Assembly (NCBI RefSeq): GCF_001553605.1
Contig: NZ_CP014229.1
Coordinates: 3,500,501 to 3,564,500, forward strand
Reading direction: 5' to 3'
Source: Desulfovibrio fairfieldensis
GTDB taxonomy: Bacteria; Desulfobacterota; Desulfovibrionia; Desulfovibrionales; Desulfovibrionaceae
Length of the DNA: 64,000 bases
The position numbers were made by a program, and so were the translations under genes. Positions 1-9,186 of the stretch are shown piece by piece. The notes beneath the pieces are model-generated. The model saw only the letters and a list, made by a program, of their open reading frames with translations. It did not search any database and was not told the origin of the DNA. The stretch's first letter is position 1, and each line of letters starts with the position of its first letter.

Positions 1-575
<575 letters not shown>

Positions 576-1703
576 CTACCCCGCCGGACGGGCCGCCTGC
601 CGCATTTCCTTGACCATGGCCAACACGTCGTAGATATTGTCTATCTTGCTGCCCAGCACCACGGAGAGCCCCGGCAGGCCGTAGTCCGTCCTGAAGAGGA
701 TGGGTCGCCCATCGTCATCCTCGTTGCGCAACAGTACCGTCTTGATCTCGAATAGGGAGCGCACATGGCGCACGCCCCTGAGCGCTGGCAGATAGCGCAG
801 GGCGTCGTTGCGCATGTGTATGAAATTGCTGGGCGGCGGGCTGTCCGCCAAGGAGTAGGGGTCCGCGTCGCGCTCCCCGTCCAGCCACTTCTGGTGGGGA
901 GTATAGCGCACATGGGTCAGGGAGTGCAGGCCCGCGCTGGGATAGGGCATGACCGAGAAAAAAGGGCCGTCCATGATGGTGACGCCCAGGCCGTGCAATG
1001 CTTCCGGCACTTCCACCAGGCAGATTTCCGTGAGTTCGTGTTTCAGGGCCAGCAGGGGCAGGCCTGAGGCCCGCAGCAGGTGGTTCAGACGCGTATAGGT
1101 GCAGTTGAAGACCGCCGGAGCCGCATATGCGGCTCCGGCCTCGTCCAGGCAGACGAGGCCGGAGCCTTCCGGTTTATTGGCGATCACGGCCCGCACGTCG
1201 TAGCCGTAAAGTACGCGCACTCCGGCGCTGTTCAAGCGGTCGCGTAGCAATTCCCGCAGGATGTCGCAGTCAAAGGCATATTCGCGTACCTCAAAGAGGG
1301 CCTCGATGAAATCTGGGTCGAAAAGCGCGGCATAGCGCGGCGCGGCGGGCCGGATCTGGGCCTTCATATCTGTATACATACGGAAAAAGCGCCGCGCGGT
1401 GACCTTTGAGCCGTGCCGTGCTACGGCATATAGCTTGGTGAAATCGTCCACGATGGCCTTGCGGAATTCCAGGGTGAAACGGGGGAAGTTGATCAGCGAA
1501 CGGCAGGCCGTCAGAAAGTTGCGGGGGTAGTGAAAGCCCGCGTGCACGCGGGCTTGGTTCAGGGCCGAGGCCCGGGTCATCAGATCAGGCGCGCGCTCCA
1601 GAATCGTGACTTTCGTGTGCCGATCGGCCAGTAATAGAGCCAGACAGCAGCCATAGAAGCCGCCGCCGATGATCAGCACATCCGTTGTTTCCGGCGCGTT
1701 CAT
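576..1703 (-). CDS. FAD-dependent oxidoreductase (DAO family)
   Basis: A 375-residue protein with an N-terminal Rossmann FAD motif (VLIIGGGFYGCC, residues 9-20), followed by an Arg-rich substrate-domain start, as in the D-amino-acid-oxidase/glycine-oxidase fold. The family oxidises C-N or C-OH bonds with FAD; the substrate cannot be read from sequence. Its start ATG overlaps the stop of the upstream glycosyltransferase by 4 bp, so it is the last gene of the minus-strand glycan operon. Such oxidoreductases are common in polysaccharide clusters, so a sugar or lipid-linked substrate is plausible but inferred. Confidence 0.75.
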   Translation of the reverse strand: MNAPETTDVLIIGGGFYGCCLALLLADRHTKVTILERAPDLMTRASALNQARVHAGFHYPRNFLTACRSLINFPRFTLEFRKAIVDDFTKLYAVARHGSKVTARRFFRMYTDMKAQIRPAAPRYAALFDPDFIEALFEVREYAFDCDILRELLRDRLNSAGVRVLYGYDVRAVIANKPEGSGLVCLDEAGAAYAAPAVFNCTYTRLNHLLRASGLPLLALKHELTEICLVEVPEALHGLGVTIMDGPFFSVMPYPSAGLHSLTHVRYTPHQKWLDGERDADPYSLADSPPPSNFIHMRNDALRYLPALRGVRHVRSLFEIKTVLLRNEDDDGRPILFRTDYGLPGLSVVLGSKIDNIYDVLAMVKEMRQAARPAG

Positions 1704-2662
1704 GACTGCACAATATTCTTTGTGTCGTCCATGCCTTCAAACAGGCAGGAGGAATCCACATCCTCGGCGATGTAATACAGGGGGCTTTTTTTCGTTTCTT
1801 TAAAAATGACGGAAAGGTACTCACACATGACCGCCAGGATAAGAAAAAGCGTCATGAACATGAAGGATGTGGTCAGAGAAAGGGACGTCCAGCCCTTGGC
1901 TACGCTTTCTTCGAACAGCCAGGAACCCAGGGAAAAAACGATGTACAGAAAATTCACGAGGCTGACCGTTAGGGAAAGCCCGGCGCAGGCGTGCAGAAGT
2001 GCGTCGGAGGTAGCGATGATGCGTTCCACACCGGAACCTATTCGCCAGAGCAGACAGCGGGGCCGGGGCGCCGGGGCGTCGCAGAAAACGGTTTTCTGGC
2101 GGTGCCCCGCCTGGCTTTCCCTGTATTTCAGAAAGGTAATTCTATCTTTGTTGTTGATCAGGGCGTTGATTACATTTCTGTTCATGCAGCCCGCGCTGCT
2201 CAGGCCGCCGTCGATGTCCTGACCGGTAAGTACCCGGATACAGCGGTAAAAGGCGGCGGAGGCCCAGCGATGCAGGAGGGGTTCCCCGACGCTGCGCTTG
2301 AGGCGCGCGATGTCGTAACCTTCGTCCGTACAGGCGCGCAGGAGCGGGGCCAGGGCGGGCAGATACAGGTCCCGCAGATCCAGTAGGAGGGCGTAGTCGC
2401 CGATGCAGTGCTCCAGCCCGACGCGGAAGACCACGTCCAGAGGCTGGGCTTCGGCCAGCGAGATCAACCGTATGCCCTTCCGCTTCCGCATGACCCGCTT
2501 GACCGTGTCCGCCGAACCGTCGCGCCCGGCGTTGTCGATGATCAGCACTTCATAAAAGCGCGCGAGCCTGGCAACTTCGTCCATCAGACCCGTAAGGCGG
2601 CTTTCCAGACCGTCGTGGCAGTCGTCGCAGACGCAGATAACGGAAATGAGACTGTTGGTCAT
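1700..2662 (-). CDS. GT2-like glycosyltransferase with C-terminal membrane segments
   Basis: A 320-residue protein. The first 200 residues look like a GT-A/GT2 catalytic domain (EVLIIDNAGRDGSAD near residues 38-52, then LLLDLRD in the position of the DxD region). The last third has two long hydrophobic segments (around residues 215-245 and 255-280), the layout of DPM1/GtrB-type polyprenyl-phosphate sugar synthases. The open frame extends further upstream, but the ATG at 2662 is chosen because it overlaps the preceding gene's TGA by 4 bp. The acidic motif is weaker than in GtrB, so donor and acceptor are unknown. Confidence 0.7.
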   Translation of the reverse strand: MTNSLISVICVCDDCHDGLESRLTGLMDEVARLARFYEVLIIDNAGRDGSADTVKRVMRKRKGIRLISLAEAQPLDVVFRVGLEHCIGDYALLLDLRDLYLPALAPLLRACTDEGYDIARLKRSVGEPLLHRWASAAFYRCIRVLTGQDIDGGLSSAGCMNRNVINALINNKDRITFLKYRESQAGHRQKTVFCDAPAPRPRCLLWRIGSGVERIIATSDALLHACAGLSLTVSLVNFLYIVFSLGSWLFEESVAKGWTSLSLTTSFMFMTLFLILAVMCEYLSVIFKETKKSPLYYIAEDVDSSCLFEGMDDTKNIVQS

Positions 2663-3414
2663 ATGCGCTCCGGTCTGTTGCGTATGGTTTTTCGCAGCCG
2701 TTTTTCCCAGGCAAGGACAGCTATTGCCCGCAGATAGTGGCAGGCCAGCGGGATGACTTTGACCTTCGATTCCTTGTCGTCCGTCCAACTGACCGGGATT
2801 TCCCGCAGGTGCATCTGGTTCCATTCCGCACGTACCAGCAGTTCCGCGCTGAAAAACCAGCCGTCATTGGCCAGCCCGCGTGCTGTCAGCAGGGTAAAGA
2901 CCTCTTTTTTCATGAACTGGAAGCCGCACATGCCGTCCGTGAAGCGTACGCCCAATGCCGTCTTGAGAACGGCATTGAACGCGCGGGAGGTGAAGCCGCG
3001 CAGTAGGCTGCGCCCCACCACCCGTGCGCCCGGCAGCAGGCGCGAGCCGTTGACCAGATCGGCAGTGCCCTGTTCCAGCAGCGTCCAAGCTTCGGGCACA
3101 TGGCGCAGATCCGTGGAAAGGTCAAGATCCATACAGGCCACATAGGGCGCGGGGGAGGCGGCCCAGGCGGTCTTCAGGGCCAGACCCACGCCTTTGCGTC
3201 CCACCCGGACGAGACGGACGCGCGCATCCTCGTCCGCCAGCTCCCGCGCCAGTTGGGCCGTGGCGTCGGTGGAGCCGTTGTCGGCGATGGTCACGCGCCA
3301 CGGCGGTAACGGCGCGGCGGTCAGAAAGGCCGTCAGCTCGTGGATTTTTCCCCGCAATTCCCGCTCCTCGTTGTATACGGGAACGGCCACATCCAGCACA
3401 GGGCTTGTGGACAT
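2659..3414 (-). CDS. GT2 family glycosyltransferase (DPM1/ALG5-like)
   Basis: A 251-residue GT-A fold transferase. It has VAVPVYNEE at residues 9-17, IADNGSTDAT around 43-52 and MDLDLSTD (DxD-type metal site) around 94-101, then a conserved GFTSRAFN/FTDGMCGFQ region typical of enzymes that load a sugar onto a polyprenyl phosphate. It has no clear transmembrane segment. The start overlaps the transaminase stop by one base (TAATG) and its own stop overlaps the next gene by 4 bp, so it is translationally coupled in the glycan operon. The sugar donor is not predictable. Confidence 0.82.
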   Translation of the reverse strand: MSTSPVLDVAVPVYNEERELRGKIHELTAFLTAAPLPPWRVTIADNGSTDATAQLARELADEDARVRLVRVGRKGVGLALKTAWAASPAPYVACMDLDLSTDLRHVPEAWTLLEQGTADLVNGSRLLPGARVVGRSLLRGFTSRAFNAVLKTALGVRFTDGMCGFQFMKKEVFTLLTARGLANDGWFFSAELLVRAEWNQMHLREIPVSWTDDKESKVKVIPLACHYLRAIAVLAWEKRLRKTIRNRPERI

Positions 3415-4517
3415 TACACTGCCTCATCGCGGAAGGCATTCACCGCGTCAATGACGGCATCCACATCATTATCCGGCATGACCGGGCTGATGGGCAGGGA
3501 GAGGGCCTCCTCGTGGATACGTTCCGTCACTGGATAGGAGCGCGCGCTCCATTCCGCATAGGCTTCCTGTCTGTGGGGCGGCGTGGGGTAGTGAATCAGG
3601 GTTTCAATGCCCCTTTCCTCCAGGTGGCGCTGGAAAAGATCACGACAGGGGGTGCGGGTTACAAAGAGATGCCAGACGTGGCCCTCCCGGTCTTTACTTC
3701 GTTGCGGCAGGGTCACCAGAGGATTGCGGATGCCCGTCAAATAGCGCTCGGCCACGGCTCGGCGGTGGGCGTTGTCCTCGTCCAGATGCGCCAGCTTCAC
3801 GTCCAGTACGGCGGCCTGTAATTCGTCCAGTCGGGAATTGAAGCCCTTGAGGATATGATGGTATTTGCAGTCCGAACCGTAATTGGCCAACACCTTCAGG
3901 CGCTCGTACAGCGCGTCGTCATTGGTGGTGATGCCGCCGCCGTCGCCCATGGCCCCCAGATTTTTACCGGGATAGAAAGAAAAGCCCGCCACGTCTCCCA
4001 AGCCGCCCACGCGGTGGCCCTGATAGCGCGCCCCGTGCGCCTGCGCGCCGTCCTCGATGAGCCTCAGATGGTACTTCCCCGCCAACGCCCAGAGCGGTTC
4101 CATGTCGGCGGTCCGTCCGTAGAGATGCACCGCCAGGATGGCGCGGGTGTGCGAGGTGACGGCTTCTTCCACGCGTGCCGGATCCAAATTGTAGGTCTCC
4201 GGCGAGGGCTCCACCGGCACCGGCGTGCAGCCGTTCTGTGAAATGGCCAGAATACTGGCGATAAAGGTGTTGGCCGGAACAATGATCTCATCGCCGGGCC
4301 CGAAGCCGCAGGCCGCGATGATCAGGCGCAGAGCGTCCAGGCCGTTAGCCACGCCTAGGGCGTGTTTTACGCCGCAATAGGCCGCGAAATCCCGACAGAA
4401 GGCCTCGTTCATGGGGCCATTCAGAAAATGCCCGGAAGCCTGTACTACGGCAAAGCGAGCATTGATTTCCGCCAGATGGCGGGCGTTGATGGCCTGCACG
4501 TCAAGAAATTTTATCAT
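3414..4517 (-). CDS. DegT/DnrJ/EryC1/StrS aminotransferase
   Basis: A 367-residue PLP-dependent sugar aminotransferase. Hallmarks are VANGLDALRL (about 56-65), the cofactor aspartate in RLIEDGAQAHGA (about 151-162), and SFYPGKNLGAMGDGG (about 180-194) with the Schiff-base lysine. Enzymes of this family transfer an amino group from glutamate to a nucleotide-linked keto-sugar. The motif set is closest to those making dTDP-3-amino-deoxy-hexoses (FdtB/QdtB type), from memory only. It starts the tightly coupled run of three downstream genes, and a GAGAGGA site lies before the ATG. Confidence 0.88.
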   Translation of the reverse strand: MIKFLDVQAINARHLAEINARFAVVQASGHFLNGPMNEAFCRDFAAYCGVKHALGVANGLDALRLIIAACGFGPGDEIIVPANTFIASILAISQNGCTPVPVEPSPETYNLDPARVEEAVTSHTRAILAVHLYGRTADMEPLWALAGKYHLRLIEDGAQAHGARYQGHRVGGLGDVAGFSFYPGKNLGAMGDGGGITTNDDALYERLKVLANYGSDCKYHHILKGFNSRLDELQAAVLDVKLAHLDEDNAHRRAVAERYLTGIRNPLVTLPQRSKDREGHVWHLFVTRTPCRDLFQRHLEERGIETLIHYPTPPHRQEAYAEWSARSYPVTERIHEEALSLPISPVMPDNDVDAVIDAVNAFRDEAV

Positions 4518-4528
4518 CTGCGTTCCTC

Positions 4529-4970
4529 TCAGTCGCTGCCTTCGGCCCGCACAGAACGCAGGCCGTAATAGCGCGCCTGCCGACCTTCATAGCCGCGTAC
4601 GTCCTTGATGTCCCCGCCAGCAAAGAAAAATTTGTCCTGCCGGGTAAAGAACGGAAAGACCGCATCGCAGCCGCGTGCGGTGACGACTATGACGGCCCGC
4701 TGGAGGCTGACTTGGTAATTGTCCCAGAATATGTTCATTTCGTGGCTAATGTTCCACAATAGCGCAATGGCCATCCCGCTGGCAAGCAGCCGTTTGCCCT
4801 GCAGGTCATGCTCCAGCAGGGAGAACAACGCCGTGGCGGATACTGCGTAGCAAAGTACCAGAGAAATGACGGCTCGCAAGGGATAGGACGAGGAAAAGTG
4901 CCCCTGTACACATCAGCATCAAAGCGATGAGCGTCAGTGTCGACATCAGTGGCAAGTGGGGAATGCGCAT
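4529..4970 (-). pseudogene. Small membrane protein with an apparent frameshift
   Basis: The ATG at 4970 has a well-placed GAGG site and begins a 54-codon frame with one hydrophobic segment (residues 9-31). That frame then runs out. A second frame, open from about 4890 to the stop at 4529, continues with another hydrophobic segment (RAVISLVLCYAVSATALF) but has no good start. Dropping one C in the run near 4885-4892 joins them into one protein of about 146 residues with two to three membrane segments and a charged tail. It sits 11 bp upstream of the aminotransferase. No family was recognised. It could be a pseudogene, a sequencing error or a programmed shift. Confidence 0.45.
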
Positions 4971-5213
4971 AGCAGCCTCGTGGAGTTTCGTCATTTTGTT
5001 TAGCCGTTGCGCGTAGCAGGATGAAACACAGCGTGGGGCAGGAGACCGAGGTGACCGCGCCTCCGTGAGGCATGTCAGAGCCTCACTCATGCAATCAGTC
5101 GCTCACTGAAACTGAGGGGAAAAGCTGCAGGGGTATCCTCTTTATGTGTGGAGCGCCTTTGCCTGGGCACAGGACCGTCCGATATCAATCTGGATGACGT
5201 TTCCGTTCTGAGC
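4971..5213. other. Upstream region of glycan cluster, no gene seen
   Basis: This stretch lies between the frameshifted membrane gene and the repeat element at 5214-5362. An open frame on the minus strand (5087-5344) runs into the repeat and is likely not a gene. The base composition is less GC-rich than the flanks, as expected for an accessory cluster. A promoter for the minus-strand glycan operon should lie here, but I could not pick one confidently. Confidence 0.3.
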
Positions 5214-5362
5214 CTAGGGGCTGTTTCTAAATTAGGATTTTCATTCTCTGCCAAGGAAGGCGAGTCCTGGACGGAGGGAGTATATTCAACATATTCGACC
5301 TTTGCACGGGGCGAGCCTGACACAGACAGAGGGCGAAAGGACAATTTAGAAACGGCCCCTAG
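5214..5362 (-). repeat. Palindromic element B1 (149 bp, stop-anchored)
   Basis: The two ends are inverted copies: CTAGGGGCTGTTTCTAAATT at the left, and its near-complement ending GGCCCCTAG at the right. The tetranucleotide CTAG forms both extremities. The minus-strand gene at 5359-5799 ends in the right-hand CTAG, so the element supplies its TAG stop codon. Read from that stop, the interior follows the same order as elements A1-A3: a GCCCTC run, GGTCGA-TATACTCCC, then CCTTCCTTG and AAAATC. Likely a MITE-like or REP-like element. Confidence 0.75.
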
Positions 5363-5799
5363 TCGTCCGTACTCGGCTTGCCGGAATCCTCAGGGGCGGT
5401 TGGGATATCGTCAGCCTCGGCGGAACTGTCGCCGGGCGCGGGGTGAAACGCCAGGACCCGGCAGCGCCGCGCGGGTCGGCCGTCCTGAATGCGTTGCCCG
5501 CCTGTCTGTCCGGCGGCGGGGGCTTCCGCGGGCTCCAATCCGAAGTCCGGGGCAAGGCTTTCGGGGGCCTCAAGCTGATCCTGCGCGCCGGGGCGGCTCT
5601 GCTGCGACCAGTAGTAATTGAAAAGCTGATTCTTCCAGCGCTTGGCCTGGATCAGCGAAAAGATCAGGGCCGCTTCCTCCCAGCGCTTGGTGGGCTCGAA
5701 GCGGCTGGCGGTCGTGGCGTATTTGCTCCACAGCGACATGAGCGAAGCTTCATCAATGGCGTCCAGTTGTTGCGCCAGCCGGGCGAGCAGCTTTTCCAT
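5359..5799 (-). CDS. Conserved hypothetical cytosolic protein
   Basis: A 146-residue protein without signal peptide or membrane segment. The start at 5799 has a strong AGGAGGT site; the longer frame upstream lacks one. The N-terminal 65 residues are predicted helical and rich in Trp, Lys and Gln (LWSKYATTASRFEPTKRW, then WKNQLFNYYW). The C-terminal half is Pro/Ala-rich and probably disordered. I do not recognise a named family. The stop codon TAG coincides with the CTAG end of repeat element B1, so the last codon lies at the repeat boundary. Confidence 0.7.
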   Translation of the reverse strand: MEKLLARLAQQLDAIDEASLMSLWSKYATTASRFEPTKRWEEAALIFSLIQAKRWKNQLFNYYWSQQSRPGAQDQLEAPESLAPDFGLEPAEAPAAGQTGGQRIQDGRPARRCRVLAFHPAPGDSSAEADDIPTAPEDSGKPSTDD

Positions 5800-5944
5800 G
5801 TGACCTCCTGGGCAGTGTGGTGACAGTGTCAGACTGATGAAAAAGGCCGTATGACCTTTTCCCGGCACCGTCGGCAAGAGCGCGCTCTCGCCGACTCCCG
5901 TGAAAAAGTGCCTTCCCGCGCCGCCACTTTTGCGGTCGCCTGCT

Positions 5945-6075
5945 CTAGTGGGATGCCACGCCCCGCCTGCCGGTTCGGCGTGAAGACCGCACAGCAAAAA
6001 ACGCGGTTTTTGCTGTGCTCGCGGCACTCTTGCCGCCGCGCCGGGCTCCACAGCCCGTTTCCCATCGGGCTGTTA
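5945..6075. repeat. Palindromic element D1 upstream of the AICAR transformylase
   Basis: This begins with CTAG at 5945 and holds a 12-bp perfect hairpin (GCACAGCAAAAA at 5989-6000, TTTTTGCTGTGC at 6007-6018) and a second hairpin (ACAGCCCG 6050-6057, CGGGCTGT 6066-6073). The 67-bp segment 5953-6019 matches 28313-28379 at about 59 positions, and all the differences I see are transitions. It lies in the 397-bp gap before the gene at 6197. The rest of that gap shows no gene. Confidence 0.6.
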
Positions 6076-6196
6076 TGTATGTTGTTGCGCCCGGTTCGTC
6101 AACGCGCCCGCCGCGCTTGGAAAGGCGGGTCTGGCCCCTGGAGGCTTTTTGTGCTATGCAGGCGCTTCCGCGACCGGCGACAACATCGGAGGCAGC

Positions 6197-7474
6197 ATGT
6201 CGGATCTCAAGGCCATGTACAGCACTGTCCGCAAGGACGCTTTCCCCGAAACCATGACCATCATCCTGGGCGAGGAAAAACTCGTCTACGAAAAACGTGT
6301 CTGGACCCTGGACCAGGAAGAAAAAGGCCTGCGCTACGGCGAAAATCCCGATCAGCCCGCCGCGCTTTATGCCCTGAAGCGGGGCTCCCTGACCTGCGGA
6401 GGACTGACTTGGCGCGGGCCGGGCAACGGCATCGTCTCCGCCCTTACCGAGGCGCAGATGATCCAGGCCGGAAAGCATCCGGGCAAGACCAACCTCACCG
6501 ACGTGGACAACGGGGCCAACATTCTGCAATACCTCGCCGAACGTCCGGCGGCCGTGATTCTCAAGCACAACAATCCCTGCGGCGCGGCCTGGGCCGACGA
6601 CGGCGTGGCCGTCGCTCTGGAGCGGGCCTTCTGGTGCGACCGCATCGCGGCTTTCGGCGGCGCGGTGGTGGTCAACCGGCCCTTCAGCCGCGAGGCCGCT
6701 GAAATGGTGGCGGCCAATTATTTCGAAGTGGTGGCCGCGCCCGCTTTCGAAGAAGGCTCGGTGGAGATCCTCAAGCGCCGCAAGAACCTGCGCATCATGG
6801 AATTGCCCGGCCTGGGCCGTTTGGACGAGCTGACCCGCTCGGCCTTCCTGGATATCAAGAGTCTGGCCGACGGCGGCGTCATTGTGCAGAAATCCTTTGT
6901 GAACCGCATCCTTACGGATGCCGACTTCCTGCCCGCCACTGCCTCCACCAAGGAAGGCCTTGAGGTGGCGGCGCGCGCGCCTGACAAGGCCGAACTGGCC
7001 GACCTGCGCTTTGCCTGGGCCGTTGAAGCGGGCGTGACCTCCAATTCCGTGATTTTCGTCCGCGACGGGGCCACCCTGGCCATCGGCACCGGCGAGCAGG
7101 ACCGCGTGGGCTGCGTGGAACTGGCCGTGCACAAGGCCTACACCAAGTACGCCGACGCTCTTGCCTTCAAAGAACTGGGGCTTTCGCTCTACGAGCTCAA
7201 GCAGAAGGCCGCGAGCGACGCCGCCCTGAACGACAGGCTGACCGACATCGGCCTGCGCACGCGCGAGGCGCGCGGCGGCCTGCTCGGTTCGCGTCTGGTT
7301 TCCGACGGCTTTTTCCCCTTCCGCGACGGCGTGGACGCCGCCGTGGCCCAGGGCGTGTCGGCCATTGCCCAGCCCGGCGGCTCGTTGCGCGACGCCGAGG
7401 TGATCATGGCCTGCAACGAGGCGCGGCCGCAGGTGGCGATGGTGTTTACGGGGCAGCGCTCCTTTAAACATTAG
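6197..7474 (+). CDS. AICAR transformylase (PurH-type), cyclohydrolase domain absent
   Basis: A 425-residue protein matching the AICAR formyltransferase part of PurH: LRYGENPDQPAALY (about 47-60), KHNNPCGAA (about 125-133), and DRIAAFGGAVVVNRP (about 150-164). This enzyme formylates AICAR with 10-formyl-THF in the ninth step of IMP synthesis. Bifunctional PurH is about 530 residues and begins with an MGS-like IMP cyclohydrolase domain, which is missing here, so ring closure must be encoded elsewhere. The ATG at 6197 has a GGAGG site. The TAG stop is followed at once by a palindromic element. Confidence 0.88.
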   Translation: MSDLKAMYSTVRKDAFPETMTIILGEEKLVYEKRVWTLDQEEKGLRYGENPDQPAALYALKRGSLTCGGLTWRGPGNGIVSALTEAQMIQAGKHPGKTNLTDVDNGANILQYLAERPAAVILKHNNPCGAAWADDGVAVALERAFWCDRIAAFGGAVVVNRPFSREAAEMVAANYFEVVAAPAFEEGSVEILKRRKNLRIMELPGLGRLDELTRSAFLDIKSLADGGVIVQKSFVNRILTDADFLPATASTKEGLEVAARAPDKAELADLRFAWAVEAGVTSNSVIFVRDGATLAIGTGEQDRVGCVELAVHKAYTKYADALAFKELGLSLYELKQKAASDAALNDRLTDIGLRTREARGGLLGSRLVSDGFFPFRDGVDAAVAQGVSAIAQPGGSLRDAEVIMACNEARPQVAMVFTGQRSFKH

Positions 7475-7475
7475 G

Positions 7476-7599
7476 CGGCATGGAACCTTTTTGCCCCTGG
7501 CGGCGTCAGGCGTCGCGGCCCGGCTTGGTTACGTAGACGGCTACGCGCCCGCGCCGGGCCGCTTGCCTTTCTTGCCAGCGACAAAAAATTTCCATGCCG
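7476..7599 (+). repeat. Palindromic element A5 (124 bp)
   Basis: The left arm CGGCATGGAACC..TTTTTGCC.CTGGC starts one base after the stop codon of the preceding gene. The right arm GCCAGCGACAAAAAATTTCC..ATGCCG is its near reverse complement. Inner wording (TTTTTGCCCCTGGCGGCGTCAGG, then GCTTGCC..TTCTTGCC) matches the order seen in the other stop-anchored elements. The Shine-Dalgarno site of cbiA follows six bases after its end, so transcription into cbiA must cross the hairpin. Confidence 0.65.
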
Positions 7600-7614
7600 G
7601 GAATAAGGAGTCGT

Positions 7615-9168
7615 ATGCCGCTTCCCACCTCCTTCAGCACAGCGCCGCCCCAAGCGGCTTTCCCCCGGCTCTGCGTGTCCGCGCTGTCCGGCGGGGGCGG
7701 CAAGACCCTGCTTTCCCTGGGGTTGGCGCGGGCGGCATCCGCCGCCGGGGTGGCGGTCAAGACCTTCAAGAAGGGACCGGATTATATTGACGCGGCATGG
7801 CTGGCCCTGGCCGCCGGGAGGCCCGCTACCAATCTGGACCCCTACTTTCTGCCGCCCGCGCGGCTGCGCGCGCTTTTTATCCAGGCCATGGAGGCGTTGC
7901 TCCGTAGCGATTCGGTCGAGGCAGGCACGCCAAATGTGCTGGGCCTGGTGGAAGGCAACCGGGGCTTGTTCGACGGCCTGGACGTGGAGGGCTCCTGCTC
8001 CACGGCGGAACTGGCGCGCGCGCTGGACTGCCCCATCCTGCTCAGCCTGGACTGCACCAAGATGACCCGCACGGCGGCGGCTCTGGTCCAGGGCATGCTC
8101 CATTTTGAAAAAGGCCTCCGTTTTTGCGGCGTGGTGCTCAACCAGGTGGGCTCGGCCCGGCATGAAAGCGTGCTGCGCCGCGCTCTGGAAGCCTACACGG
8201 ATGTGCCCGTACTGGGCGCGCTGCCGCGCCTGGCGGAAAACCCTCTGCCTGAACGGCATATGGGCATTGCCTGTTGCGGGGATTCTCTGGCCGGGGACGC
8301 GGAACGCCGTCTGGACGATCTGGCCGCCCTGGTGCGCGCGCATCTGGATCTTTCGGCCGTACTGGCGGCGGCGCGGGATGTCTCCCTTCTGGGCGGGGAA
8401 GATTCCACGCGGGAAAAGGATGCCGAAGACGGCGTGGAACTTCTCTCCGCGCCGAGCGAGCGCGGCGACGTTGCGACCAGCCTTTTTCCGCGGCCGCGCA
8501 TCGGGTATGTGCGTGATGCGGCACTCTGGTTTTACTATCAGGAAAATCTGGAGGCGCTGACCCGCGCCGGGGCGGAGCTGGTCCGGCTTTCCCTCCTGGA
8601 CGGCGGCCCGGAATCCGGCTCTGATCCCTGGGAGGGGCTGGACGGCCTGTATCTGGGCGGCGGTTTCCCCGAAGACTGCGCGCCGGAGCTGAGCCGCTCG
8701 CCGCGTTTGCCCCTGTTGGCCCGTCTGGCCCGCGAAGGCCTGCCCATCTATGCGGAGTGCGGCGGCTTCATGCTGCTGGCTCGGGGCATAGAGCGGGAGG
8801 GCAGGCTCTGGCCCATGAGCAATGTCTTTCCGGTGACGGCGCGCTTTTGCGCCAAGCCTCAGGGCCTGGGCTACGTACAGGGCACGGTGCGGGCGGAAAA
8901 TCCTTTTTTCCCGCCGGGCCTGAGCCTGCGCGGGCATGAGTTTCACTATTCGCGCTGCCAGTGGGAAGGCGCGGCGCCTTCCTGCGCTCTGGAGCTCTCG
9001 CGGGGCAAGGGGATGGGCCATATCGGCGGCATGGCCTGCGACGGCCTGACGCGGGGACGGGTCTGGGCCGCTTATACCCATATTTTCGCACCAGCCGTGC
9101 CGTGCTGGGCGGATAATTTTGTGGCCGCTGCCCGGCGTTTCCGCCAAGAGCGGAACGGTGCGGCCTGA
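7615..9168 (+). CDS. cbiA: Cobyrinic acid a,c-diamide synthase
   Basis: A 517-residue enzyme that amidates the a and c side chains of cobyrinic acid using glutamine and ATP in cobalamin synthesis. The N-terminal part has a P-loop (LSGGGGKTLLSLGLA, near residue 25), then FKKGPDYID and EGNRGLFDGLD, all family signatures. The C-terminal class I glutaminase domain starts near residue 290 and contains the nucleophile cysteine in YAECGGFMLLA. Two ATGs are in frame; the one at 7615 has AAGGAG four bases upstream and is preferred over 7594. The downstream glycosyltransferase is 18 bp away. Confidence 0.92.
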   Translation: MPLPTSFSTAPPQAAFPRLCVSALSGGGGKTLLSLGLARAASAAGVAVKTFKKGPDYIDAAWLALAAGRPATNLDPYFLPPARLRALFIQAMEALLRSDSVEAGTPNVLGLVEGNRGLFDGLDVEGSCSTAELARALDCPILLSLDCTKMTRTAAALVQGMLHFEKGLRFCGVVLNQVGSARHESVLRRALEAYTDVPVLGALPRLAENPLPERHMGIACCGDSLAGDAERRLDDLAALVRAHLDLSAVLAAARDVSLLGGEDSTREKDAEDGVELLSAPSERGDVATSLFPRPRIGYVRDAALWFYYQENLEALTRAGAELVRLSLLDGGPESGSDPWEGLDGLYLGGGFPEDCAPELSRSPRLPLLARLAREGLPIYAECGGFMLLARGIEREGRLWPMSNVFPVTARFCAKPQGLGYVQGTVRAENPFFPPGLSLRGHEFHYSRCQWEGAAPSCALELSRGKGMGHIGGMACDGLTRGRVWAAYTHIFAPAVPCWADNFVAAARRFRQERNGAA

Positions 9169-9186
9169 GTGGACAAGGGAGGCGGC

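Noticed and set aside
5087..5344. 85-residue minus-strand frame upstream of the glycan cluster
   Set aside because: More than half of it lies inside palindromic element B1, it has no ribosome site, and its composition is not protein-like.
5945..7471. 508-residue open frame on the minus strand opposite the AICAR transformylase
   Set aside because: It is a shadow frame in GC-rich DNA; the plus-strand gene has all family motifs and a ribosome site. The same applies to the long antisense frames at 7471-9576, 18273-20717 and 42397-44073.
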